Source: an uncultured Phycisphaerales bacterium (GTDB lineage Bacteria; Planctomycetota; Phycisphaerae; Tepidisphaerales; Tepidisphaeraceae). Taken from it: DNA of 36,043 nt. The first letter of the stretch is position 1. Each line of letters opens with the position of its first letter. The stretch covers positions 1 through 36,043 of the forward strand of contig CAIQIQ010000134.1 in NCBI GenBank assembly GCA_903871935.1, written 5' to 3'. Shown in pieces: positions 1 through 7,194 of the stretch. The position numbers were made by a program, and so were the translations under genes. The notes beneath the pieces were generated by a model. It was not told where the DNA came from and did not search any database. It was given only the letters and a program-made list of their open reading frames with translations.

Positions 1-112
1 GATCCGCCAGCACGACTTGCCGCTGCTGGAGACCTACAAGGACATGCTGATGGCGTCGTGGGCCAACCAGCCCTTTGACTTCCCGGATAAGCCGCAGCCC
101 GATTCGTCATAA
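1..112 (+). CDS. C-terminal end of an unknown protein (partial)
   Basis: An open frame runs in from the left edge (codons begin at base 2) and ends at the TAA at 110-112. The visible 36 residues are hydrophilic and end in a proline-rich tail (PDKPQPDSS). No domain can be recognised from so little sequence. The tail-like composition and the lack of further coding potential downstream fit the natural end of a gene. Confidence 0.55.
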   Translation, partial: IRQHDLPLLETYKDMLMASWANQPFDFPDKPQPDSS

Positions 113-190
113 TCCTGCCGTGGCACGGTAAATAGTTACGTCCCATATAGCGGTTCAGTCTATTCCGCGACGCCGGACCTCGCCAGCAGG

Positions 191-219
191 AATGCACCGG
201 AACAAGAATGCACCGGAAC
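191..219. repeat. 13-base direct repeat, 3-base spacer
   Basis: The sequence AATGCACCGGAAC occurs at 191-203 and again at 207-219, separated by AAG, giving a 16-base period. It lies in non-coding DNA. It could be a slippage duplication or a paired protein-binding site; nothing in the sequence decides between these. Confidence 0.7.
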
Positions 220-363
220 TCTCTCCAGACGGTTTCCTTCCGGCTTGGCCGGTATTTGGCTTGCTGAGTAAGGGCGGCAAGGGCGGGACGTCGGGAGTGC
301 ATTCAAGATCCCGATCCTACGGGGTTGGACCTACGTGGTTGTCCAGATTGCTTGCCTATGCCC

Positions 364-410
364 TGCTTGGGGCGAGGCGCCCCAAGCACATGTCGGGCGA
401 GGCGCCCGAC
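364..410. repeat. Tandem REP-like GC-rich hairpins
   Basis: Two near-identical hairpins stand side by side. The first (364-388) has 11-base arms, TGCTTGGGGCG and its complement, around the loop AGG. The second (392-410) has 8-base arms, GTCGGGCG and its complement, around the same AGG loop. Both share the core GGGCGAGGCGCCC. The layout resembles REP/BIME-type intergenic elements. There is no T-tract, so a simple intrinsic terminator is less likely. Confidence 0.65.
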
Positions 411-463
411 CCACCTACTTCCACTTCTGGTTCAGCGGCATTGTCCGCGTTATGCTGGTGGCT

Positions 464-1741
464 ATGGATCAGAGTGCTGCAGCTCATCTAGGACGTGATC
501 GTGCTCTGCTGTTTGCCGGCCGGGCGATTCGCATGTTTGCCTATGGCTTCATGGCCGTCGTTCTGGGGCAATACCTCGTTGCCTTGGGATACTCCGAAAC
601 CTGGATCGGTGTGTTGCTGACCATGACGTTGGTGGGCGACACAGCGATCTCGCTTTGGCTGACAACGGCCGCGGACCGGTTCGGGCGGCGCAAGACGCTG
701 TTGGTGGGTGCAGGGCTGATGCTGCTGGCGAGCATAGGGTTTGCCCTGACCGATAACTTCTGGTTGCTGCTGCTTACGGCGACCATCGGCGTGATCAGTC
801 CCAGTGGCAATGAAGTAGGTCCGTTCCTGGCGGTTGAGCAGGCCAGCCTGTCTCACGTGATTGCCGACAACCGGCGTACGAGCATCTTTGCCTGGTACAA
901 TCTTATGGGGTCGTTCTGCACGGCGGTGGGGGCGTATGCCGCCGGGCATCTGGCAAGCACGTTGCAGGGGCATGATGTGACGGCTCTTCGCAGCTACCAA
1001 TGGGTCATTCTGGGATATGGGTTGCTGGGGCTGGCGATGGCGGGGGCCTTCCTGTGCCTGTCGCCGGGCGTGGAGGTGAGCAACCCGGTGAGAAAACCGG
1101 GCATGTGGCTGGGGCTGCACAAGTCCAAACGCACGGTTCTGAAACTCTCTGGCCTGTTTTCCATCGATGCTTTTGCCGGCGGGTTTGTGATCATGCCGTT
1201 CGTGGCGTTGTGGCTGAAGCAGAAGTATCAAGTCAGCGATGCCCGCCTCGGAGACGTGTTTTTCGGTGCGAACATTTTGGCCGGCTTTTCGGCGTTGTCG
1301 GCTTCATGGCTGGCGGCACGAATCGGGTTGATCAACACGATGGTGTTTACCCACCTTCCCTCGAACATCCTGTTGATGCTGGTGCCGCTGGCGGCGTGGA
1401 TCTGGCCAGAGAACCAATGGCCGGCCATTTGTCTGTTGTGGGCACGCTTTGCCATCAGCCAGATGGATGTACCCACGCGGCAGAGCTATACGATGGCCGT
1501 GGTGGATCCCGATGAGCGGTCGGCTGCGGCCGGGGTCACTGGGGTGGCGCGCAGTGTAGGAGCGATGGCAGCGCCGAGTTTGGCCGGTCCGTTGCTGCAC
1601 AGCGTGCCCTTCATGTCGTTTCCGCTATACATCGGCGGGGGGTTGAAGATTGTCTATGACCTGCTGTTGTATCGGAGTTTCCAGAAGACCAAGCCGCCAG
1701 AAGAGAAGCAGCCAGCAACAACGGTGCAAGGCAGCAAGTAG
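464..1741 (+). CDS. MFS transporter
   Basis: A roughly 425-residue integral membrane protein with about twelve hydrophobic segments, matching the usual length of the major facilitator superfamily. The family motif between helices 2 and 3 is visible as ADRFGRRKTLLVG. The C-terminal tail is charged and probably cytoplasmic (KTKPPEEKQP). Substrate cannot be deduced. The start at 464 is preferred over the in-frame ATG at 452 because the sequence TATGCT at 451-456 sits 7 bases before it and could be a -10 element for a nearly leaderless message; no good Shine-Dalgarno is present for either start. The next gene, a Gfo/Idh/MocA oxidoreductase 116 bases downstream, suggests a sugar or polyol substrate, but this is only context. 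Confidence 0.85.
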   Translation: MDQSAAAHLGRDRALLFAGRAIRMFAYGFMAVVLGQYLVALGYSETWIGVLLTMTLVGDTAISLWLTTAADRFGRRKTLLVGAGLMLLASIGFALTDNFWLLLLTATIGVISPSGNEVGPFLAVEQASLSHVIADNRRTSIFAWYNLMGSFCTAVGAYAAGHLASTLQGHDVTALRSYQWVILGYGLLGLAMAGAFLCLSPGVEVSNPVRKPGMWLGLHKSKRTVLKLSGLFSIDAFAGGFVIMPFVALWLKQKYQVSDARLGDVFFGANILAGFSALSASWLAARIGLINTMVFTHLPSNILLMLVPLAAWIWPENQWPAICLLWARFAISQMDVPTRQSYTMAVVDPDERSAAAGVTGVARSVGAMAAPSLAGPLLHSVPFMSFPLYIGGGLKIVYDLLLYRSFQKTKPPEEKQPATTVQGSK

Positions 1742-1787
1742 CGTGAGAGATAGTGTATAGGGAAGCGGCTGCGCCGGCGGTTTGGCT

Positions 1788-1805
1788 ACGGCTGGGGTCA
1801 GCCGT
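1788..1805 (+). terminator. Small hairpin after the MFS gene
   Basis: Arms ACGGCTG and CAGCCGT (7 bases) enclose a GGGT loop, 46 bases after the MFS stop. No T-run follows, so termination is uncertain. It could be a weak terminator or processing site between the transporter and the oxidoreductase. Confidence 0.3.
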
Positions 1806-1857
1806 GCTACTTCAAGCCTTGTCACCTTGCTCGGCCTGCTGTAACTTCGCAGCCACT

Positions 1858-2922
1858 ATGGCAAAGAAGTGGCGATGCGCGGTGGTTGGAACGGGTATGG
1901 CTGGCGAGTGGCATGTGCGGCTGGTTCCGCAGTTACCCAATGCCGAGCTGATTGCTCTGTGCGACATCGTGCCAGCCAAGGCGCAGGCGGCGCTGGATAA
2001 GAACAAGCTGCCGGCCATTCCCATCTACAGCGACATGGCAGAGATGCTCAAGAAGGAGCAGATCGATGTGGTGCATGTCGCCATCCCATCGGGCGCCCAT
2101 ATGGACACGATCATCATGGCGATGGAGGCGGGCAAGAATGTTATCAGCGAGAAGCCGCTGGAGATCCAGCTTGACCGGATCGATCGCATGGTCGAGACGG
2201 CGCAGCGCTGCGGTGTGAAACTCGCGGGCATATTCCAGAACCGCTGGAATCCGGCGAATCGGGCGCTGAAGCAGGCAGCGATCGAAGGACGCTATGGGCG
2301 AATCGCCTGGGCTGGATGTTTCACGCCCTGGTACCGAGCTGACAAGTACTACGAAGATGGCGGATGGCGCGGAACGTGGAAGCTGGATGGCGGTGGGGCG
2401 ATCATGAATCAGTCGGTGCATGCGATCGACCTGCTGCAGTGGATCGTGGGACCTGTGAAACAGGTGTCGGCATATGCCTCAAGCCGGATCCATGCCAAGA
2501 TCGAGGTGGAGGATACGCTTTCATGCTCGTTGCAGTTTGAGAACGGCGCTTTCGGTACGATCATGGGGACGACCGCAATGTATCCGGGCGGTCCGGTGCG
2601 CATTGAGGTCGGCGGCGAAAACGGCACAGCGTGCACCGAATGGAGCCTCAAGACCTGGAAGTTCCGTGAGGAGCGCCCGGAAGACAAGGACATGATCGAG
2701 CGGATCAACGGCAAGCAAGGCGCGAGCACCGGTGGTGGGTCAAGCGCTGCAGATGTGCCGGCTGACTTTCACGCTCTGAACATCCATCACATCCTGAGCT
2801 CATGGGAAGCTGGCAAAGAGGCCGATACGTGTGGGTCGGAAGCCCGTAAAGCGGTGGCGATCATCCTGGCGATGTATGAATCGGCAAAGAATAACGGCAA
2901 GCCGGTTGCCGTGAAGCAGTAG
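1858..2922 (+). CDS. Gfo/Idh/MocA family oxidoreductase
   Basis: A 354-residue NAD(P)-dependent sugar-type dehydrogenase. The N-terminal Rossmann fold shows AVVGTGMAGEWH with glycines near residues 11, 13 and 16. The family EKP signature is at residues 98-100 (ISEKPLE), where the lysine is the usual catalytic residue. The C-terminal domain carries GGGAIMNQSVHAIDLLQW with His188 and Asp191 at the expected substrate positions. The ATG at 1858 is chosen because the Rossmann strand begins seven residues later; an upstream in-frame start at 1753 would add unrelated sequence. The substrate is unknown; the family oxidises sugars, inositols or aminosugars in the cytoplasm. It probably belongs with the MFS transporter just upstream. 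Confidence 0.88.
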   Translation: MAKKWRCAVVGTGMAGEWHVRLVPQLPNAELIALCDIVPAKAQAALDKNKLPAIPIYSDMAEMLKKEQIDVVHVAIPSGAHMDTIIMAMEAGKNVISEKPLEIQLDRIDRMVETAQRCGVKLAGIFQNRWNPANRALKQAAIEGRYGRIAWAGCFTPWYRADKYYEDGGWRGTWKLDGGGAIMNQSVHAIDLLQWIVGPVKQVSAYASSRIHAKIEVEDTLSCSLQFENGAFGTIMGTTAMYPGGPVRIEVGGENGTACTEWSLKTWKFREERPEDKDMIERINGKQGASTGGGSSAADVPADFHALNIHHILSSWEAGKEADTCGSEARKAVAIILAMYESAKNNGKPVAVKQ

Positions 2923-2981
2923 CGTCGTGAATGGCGATGGCTAATCTGGCCAGGAGCGTGTCACGGTTCGGTTCAGGCCGC

Positions 2982-3010
2982 TTTGCAGGGGCGTGGCAAT
3001 GCGATAGGCT
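2982..3010 (+). promoter_or_regulatory. Candidate promoter for the FHA-GAF kinase
   Basis: TTTGCA at 2982-2987 and TAGGCT at 3005-3010 are separated by 17 bases, a good sigma-70-like spacing. The -10 ends only 9 bases before the GTG start at 3020, so the transcript would have almost no leader; no Shine-Dalgarno is visible. Confidence 0.45.
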
Positions 3011-3019
3011 GTACAACTC

Positions 3020-4708
3020 GTGATTACACTTCTGGTATTACAGGGCCGCGACAAGGGACGGCGGTACGAGCTGCCGGATCAGGTGATCCTGGTCGGCCGT
3101 GAGAGCCGGCAGATGCTGATTACGGATGACACCGTGAGCCGCCGACATGCCGAGCTGATCCCCGGCGCCGGCGCGTGGGTTCTGCACGATCTGGGGAGCA
3201 TCAACGGCACCTATCTCAATGGTTCGCGGGTCGCGGATCGGGCGGAGTTGAAGCTGGGTGACCAGATCCGCGTGGGGCGGACGCTGATGGTCTTCGGCAC
3301 GCAGCCGGGAGTATCGCGGTCCACCGGTGTGCTCAACATCGCCGGATCTGAGACGGGGATGGATTCATCGATCATGCACAAGATGTCATCGAACGAAGAC
3401 TCGATGATCCTGGCGGTCCCTGAGCCATCGGCCGTGGCGATGGCGAACCTGAAGATACTGTATCAGCTTGGCGCTACCCTGGGCAGCACCATGTCGGTGG
3501 GCCAGCTTGTCGAGATTGTGATGGACCTGGTGTTTGAGAATGTGAAGGCCGATCATGGGGTGATCCTCCTGCTGGACTCGGAGACGGGCGAGCTGGCGCC
3601 AGCGGTTGTGCGCTCGCGCGATGGGGCCCATGCCGGCGGCAAACATGAGGATCCACAGCAGGAGGAGAAGATCCACGCCTCGCGGACGATCATCAATCAC
3701 GTGCTGCAGACGGGCGAAGGGGTGCTCTCCTCGAATGCGATGGCCGACCAGCGCTTCAGCATCGGCAAGAGCGTGCATGACCTGGGGATCCGTTCAGCTC
3801 TGTGCGTGCCGATCAAGGCGCCGAACCTTGCCGAAAAGGGACAGGATGCGATCGTTGGATTGATCTACGTGGATTCCTCGGTGCGCAACTACACCTATGC
3901 CCCCGAGCAGCTTCGCCTGCTTACGGCGATCGGAATGCAGGCGGGGATGGCGATCCAGAACTTCAAACTGTACCAGACTCAGCTCAAGAGTGAGCGACTG
4001 GCGGCCATTGGTGAAACCACGGCGGCGCTCTCGCACTCCATCAAGAACATCCTCCAGGCGTTGCGCGGCGGGGCGGACGTGGTGGAGATGGGCCTCAAAT
4101 CGCAAAACCTGAACCAGGCATTCAAAGGCTGGCACATCGTTGAGCGGAATCTGGATCGGATCTACAACCTGACGATGAACCTGCTGGCCTATAGCAAGGA
4201 GCGAGAACCGCAGTTGCAGATGGTGGGGATGAACACCATCGCCAAAGAATGCATGGAACTGGTCGCCGGGACGGCCAATGAGCGGCAGGTGATGGTGGTG
4301 GCCGACCTGGATGAGAATCATCCGCCGATACCGCTGGACCCGGACGGGATACACCAGGCGTTGCTGAATCTCATTGGCAACGCGCTGGATGCCGTGGAAC
4401 CGGGCAAAGGGTTGATTCGAGTCGTGACGCGCTATGATGCCAAGAACAACCGTTCGATCCTGCAAGTGGTTGACAATGGCACCGGTATTCTGCCCAACGT
4501 GCAATCCCATATGTTTGAGCTGTTTCACTCAACCAAGGGCAATCGCGGCACCGGTCTGGGTCTGGCGGTAACGCGGAAGATTGTGGCGGAACACGATGGC
4601 GAGATTGCGGTGCAGTCTCGTCCGGGCGAAGGAACTGCCTTCACCATCACGCTGCCGGTGAAGGCGATGCAGAACATCGAGAGTTCGGATACGCACCTGC
4701 CTCAGTAG
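3020..4708 (+). CDS. FHA-GAF sensor histidine kinase
   Basis: A 562-residue soluble signalling protein. Residues 1-95 form an FHA domain with GRESR, SRRHAEL and the NGT turn, so it should bind phosphothreonine. Residues about 145-315 form a GAF domain. The kinase core has the H-box AALSHSIKN with His339, the N-box around Asn454 (LIGNALDAVE), the DNGTGI motif at 485-490 and the GTGLGL lid at 510-515. No membrane segment is predicted, so sensing is cytoplasmic. The GTG start is the first possible one after an in-frame TAG at 3005-3007. No response regulator is adjacent, making it an orphan kinase. An N-terminal FHA on a histidine kinase suggests cross-talk with Ser/Thr kinases, which is inference. 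Confidence 0.92.
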   Translation: MITLLVLQGRDKGRRYELPDQVILVGRESRQMLITDDTVSRRHAELIPGAGAWVLHDLGSINGTYLNGSRVADRAELKLGDQIRVGRTLMVFGTQPGVSRSTGVLNIAGSETGMDSSIMHKMSSNEDSMILAVPEPSAVAMANLKILYQLGATLGSTMSVGQLVEIVMDLVFENVKADHGVILLLDSETGELAPAVVRSRDGAHAGGKHEDPQQEEKIHASRTIINHVLQTGEGVLSSNAMADQRFSIGKSVHDLGIRSALCVPIKAPNLAEKGQDAIVGLIYVDSSVRNYTYAPEQLRLLTAIGMQAGMAIQNFKLYQTQLKSERLAAIGETTAALSHSIKNILQALRGGADVVEMGLKSQNLNQAFKGWHIVERNLDRIYNLTMNLLAYSKEREPQLQMVGMNTIAKECMELVAGTANERQVMVVADLDENHPPIPLDPDGIHQALLNLIGNALDAVEPGKGLIRVVTRYDAKNNRSILQVVDNGTGILPNVQSHMFELFHSTKGNRGTGLGLAVTRKIVAEHDGEIAVQSRPGEGTAFTITLPVKAMQNIESSDTHLPQ

Positions 4709-4835
4709 TGTGATCGCTAACTTGGATTTGTCAGCGATGGGGCGTTACCTCGATCGCGTTTCGCGACATAGCAGGTACTATTAAACCGATTGGGCGGAGC
4801 TCATCGGCAGGTGGGTAAATAGAAGAGATTTTGTT

Positions 4836-4886
4836 TTGCGAATCGTGACGATTCCTGTATGGTACAGGTTCACGTCCTACGGTAGG
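4836..4886 (+). promoter_or_regulatory. Promoter with stacked palindromes
   Basis: TTGCGA (4836-4841) and TATGGT (4858-4863) form a 16-base-spaced sigma-70-like promoter. Three palindromes follow one another: GAATCGTGACGATTC (4840-4854) fills the spacer, CCTGTATGGTACAGG (4854-4868) covers the -10, and CCTACGGTAGG (4876-4886) lies at the expected transcript start. The arrangement suggests repressor operators controlling the next gene, though transcript hairpins are also possible for the last one. Confidence 0.5.
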
Positions 4887-4925
4887 CTGTGGCCGACGGG
4901 AAATCGGATGTATAAGGTGATTTGA

Positions 4926-5369
4926 ATGTCAGTCGCAGAGGTCAAGAAAGCGGTGGAAGAGCGGTTTGAGCTGCTGATGCAGTCCGCGGCGTATCGTCTT
5001 TCCGTGATCAATCCTGAGATGTGGGAACACGAGACTGACAACGTTCCCTGGACCAGCCTTGATTCGCTTTGTGTACTTCCCGATGACACCCAGGCTGTCG
5101 GCTGGCTGCTGAATGAGACGCGCCCACAGGACATCCTGTGCATCGTCATGGGCCACCGGAAGCTTATCTCTCATTTGGGGGGTAGCGACAGCATCAAGGC
5201 CGAGCTATATGCCGACGAAGTGCTGAAAGCGAAGTCGCTGGGCAAGGTCTACCGCATTTTTGCCTTGTACTGGCTTGACCTTCCGCTGGACTACAACCAC
5301 GACACCGAGTCGCCGATCGTGGGCGCGATCACCCGTGAAGATCTGTCCGGGCTAAGTGGAGTGTTGTAG
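4926..5369 (+). CDS. Conserved-looking small protein of unknown function
   Basis: A 147-residue soluble protein with no domain I recognise. It is rich in acidic residues and tryptophan, with a helical N-terminus (VAEVKKAVEERFELL) and no signal peptide or membrane segment. A good ribosome site AAGGTGA lies 5 bases before the ATG. Its own palindrome-rich promoter and downstream terminator-like hairpin indicate a single-gene, regulated unit. It stands next to the orphan histidine kinase, so a link to that signalling protein is possible but unproven. Confidence 0.75.
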   Translation: MSVAEVKKAVEERFELLMQSAAYRLSVINPEMWEHETDNVPWTSLDSLCVLPDDTQAVGWLLNETRPQDILCIVMGHRKLISHLGGSDSIKAELYADEVLKAKSLGKVYRIFALYWLDLPLDYNHDTESPIVGAITREDLSGLSGVL

Positions 5370-5370
5370 T

Positions 5371-5411
5371 CCGCACGAGATCAAGGGAAGACTCAGTGTG
5401 CGGGGTTTTTT
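5371..5411 (+). terminator. Terminator-like hairpin with T6
   Basis: Arms CCGCAC (5371-5376) and GTGCGG (5398-5403) are followed by GG and six Ts at 5406-5411, directly after the stop of the small unknown gene. The 21-base loop weakens the hairpin, so the call is tentative. Confidence 0.4.
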
Positions 5412-5479
5412 CCAGGCTCCTGTATCGCCGGCCTGCAACTGATCGGCGACTCCCTGCCCGTTTACGATCGTACCTATCG

Positions 5480-6193
5480 CTATACTTTCGCGAGGACCCG
5501 TTTGGCAAGTTCGATTCGGCGCTGCGCGTACTTTTCAGTGTTATTGCGCCCAGCGGCCGCTTCGCAGCGCCGGGCGGCGAAGCGCATTTCCTCAATGGCG
5601 GGCTTTAAATCCATCTCGACCAGCGATGAGAGCGTATACCAGAAGGGAAAAATGCGCCAGGTGCCATCACCTTTGCGGCAGGTATTGAGGCATTTCATGC
5701 CCCGCTCCAGCCGACGCCGGGCATCATCCAACCCGCCGGCCGTGATGTGACGCCAAAGACTGACTGAGCATGCCCCGCAGCAGTAGGTGCCACCTCGGTA
5801 CGGCCAGAGCCAATGCATCTGACCATCGTCGGGTCTGGGGCCGGCGGCATCGGCCGGGCCGAGGCGCTGTAGCATGTCGGTTGTCGCATCCCGCAGGGCT
5901 TCTCTGGCCGCGGAGGAGTTGGCATTGAGCAGTAGCAGAGCGCGGCAGGCCTCTTCGCCGGCAATATGACGGGCCGCGGCATTGGTGATCCGTTCGCCGG
6001 TAAACAGGCGGAAGCCGTTGGCACGCTCGTCTGGAAAGAGCCCGAACATGCGGGCGTAGGTACCAGGAACGCAGTGGCGGGCTGCGATCCAGTTGGCAAT
6101 GGCTCTTGCCTCTGACCGGGCTATCTTCTTTTGGAAGAATGCGGCTTCATTTACGGCATCGAGGGTTTGCGACAGGCTGGTGCGCTGGATCAT
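5480..6193 (-). CDS. Unknown mostly helical protein, overlaps the exporter gene
   Basis: A 237-residue protein, probably soluble. It is rich in alanine, arginine and predicted helices. A cysteine-containing stretch (GGTYCCGACSVSLW) and an aromatic one (DGTWRIFPFWYTLSSL) recall alpha/alpha-barrel proteins of the terpenoid-cyclase fold. That resemblance is only an impression. The start at 6193 is well supported by AAGGAG 5 bases upstream on the minus strand, although it lies 47 bases inside the end of the EamA gene. The overlap implies cotranscription and probably translational coupling. Confidence 0.7.
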   Translation of the reverse strand: MIQRTSLSQTLDAVNEAAFFQKKIARSEARAIANWIAARHCVPGTYARMFGLFPDERANGFRLFTGERITNAAARHIAGEEACRALLLLNANSSAAREALRDATTDMLQRLGPADAAGPRPDDGQMHWLWPYRGGTYCCGACSVSLWRHITAGGLDDARRRLERGMKCLNTCRKGDGTWRIFPFWYTLSSLVEMDLKPAIEEMRFAARRCEAAAGRNNTEKYAQRRIELAKRVLAKV

Positions 6194-7148
6194 GGGTCTC
6201 CTTCTCAGGGCTGCATTGTACCCGGACAGGAACTCGGATCGATACCCAACTCAGAACCGAGCCGGCGATGAGTAACAGACATCCAACCCACAGGCTTCCA
6301 CCGGCGGTGACGCCAAGATAGAGGCAACTGACCACGGTAGATAGCAGGGGAGTGCCGTAAGAGGCGGCGGCGACCAGGGACATGTTGCCCCGGCGCATGG
6401 CGGTGTCCCACAATCGGTAGGCAGTCCAGTTAGCCAGACCCATGGCCGTGACCTCCGCTACAGCGCGGATTGTCCAGCCGCGCGGCTCATGAGATGTAAG
6501 CGAGAGCAGGAGCATGGCCAGTGCTGTGGCCGATAGAAACAGTTCGGCTGCGCCTGGCCCCGACCCTCCTGCCCAACGGCGGGTGAGGTTCGAGTATAGA
6601 GCCCAGGCGATGGCGGCGAATGTCGCCAGCAGGTAGGCGGCCGGGTTGGCCAGGGAACTGACGGCCAGAGCATGCCATGAGAGGTCATGACCTTGCATCA
6701 GCACCAGAGCCACGCCCGCGATTGCCAGAACGGTGGCCGGCAGCAACAGCAGAGTCGCCTTCACACGCAGCAGCGGGAGCGATAGCAGAATGGTCAATGC
6801 CGGCCAGAGGTAGTTCAGCAGGGCGACGACCAGGGTTTGAGTGCGATCATGCGCCAGGCCGATGGCGATGTAGAGGGCGATCATGTAGAGCACGAACAAA
6901 AGCCCGCACACGCCCAGGTAGAGGCGTGGCAGACGCAACATCTGCTGAAGCTTTGTTGGGACAAACAGGAGGCTGATGCAGGCGGCCGCTGCGCTGACGC
7001 CATAGATGGCGGCGGCGGCGGTGAATGAGCCGACCTGTTCGGACGCACTGCGCGCTAGCGCGAAGGTCGTGCTCCAGAGCAGCAGGGCGATCAGTCCGCC
7101 GGCGGTTGCTGAACGGTAACCGGCGGAACGATGGTCTTTAGAAGTCAT
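6147..7148 (-). CDS. EamA/DMT family transporter
   Basis: A 333-residue membrane protein with about ten hydrophobic helices in two halves, the usual arrangement of drug/metabolite transporters of the EamA family. The first half starts with GGLIALLLWSTTFALAR, a typical DMT opening. Substrates of the family are mostly amino acids, nucleotides or metabolites; none can be assigned here. The ATG at 7148 is preferred over the longer frame because the added upstream residues look non-coding and a promoter lies just upstream. The C-terminal tail (PEKETHDPAHQ) is encoded by the region that also holds the ribosome site and start of the next gene. Confidence 0.83.
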   Translation of the reverse strand: MTSKDHRSAGYRSATAGGLIALLLWSTTFALARSASEQVGSFTAAAAIYGVSAAAACISLLFVPTKLQQMLRLPRLYLGVCGLLFVLYMIALYIAIGLAHDRTQTLVVALLNYLWPALTILLSLPLLRVKATLLLLPATVLAIAGVALVLMQGHDLSWHALAVSSLANPAAYLLATFAAIAWALYSNLTRRWAGGSGPGAAELFLSATALAMLLLSLTSHEPRGWTIRAVAEVTAMGLANWTAYRLWDTAMRRGNMSLVAAASYGTPLLSTVVSCLYLGVTAGGSLWVGCLLLIAGSVLSWVSIRVPVRVQCSPEKETHDPAHQPVANPRCRK

Positions 7149-7159
7149 GGCTGGGGCAG

Positions 7160-7187
7160 ATGATACAGTGGTTGGATGTTTTTTCAG
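7160..7187 (-). promoter_or_regulatory. Candidate promoter of the EamA gene
   Basis: On the minus strand CTGAAA and TATCAT are separated by 16 bases. The -10 ends 11 bases before the ATG at 7148, and no Shine-Dalgarno is present, so the transcript would have only a few leader bases. It lies in the 46-base gap after the URO-D-like gene. Confidence 0.4.
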
Positions 7188-7194
7188 ACAGGGC

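Larger units (their letters stand above)
113..463. other. Non-coding stretch before the MFS gene
   Basis: About 350 bases without a convincing gene. A 99-codon open frame exists but is low-complexity, lacks a ribosome site and overlaps repeats. The stretch holds a 13-base direct repeat near 191-219 and two strong GC-rich hairpins at 364-410, then the probable start of the MFS gene. It is best read as an intergenic or leader region colonised by REP-like sequences. Confidence 0.5.

Noticed and set aside
488..1231. A 247-codon minus-strand open frame
   Set aside because: Fully antisense to the MFS gene and rich in Gln/His/Arg.
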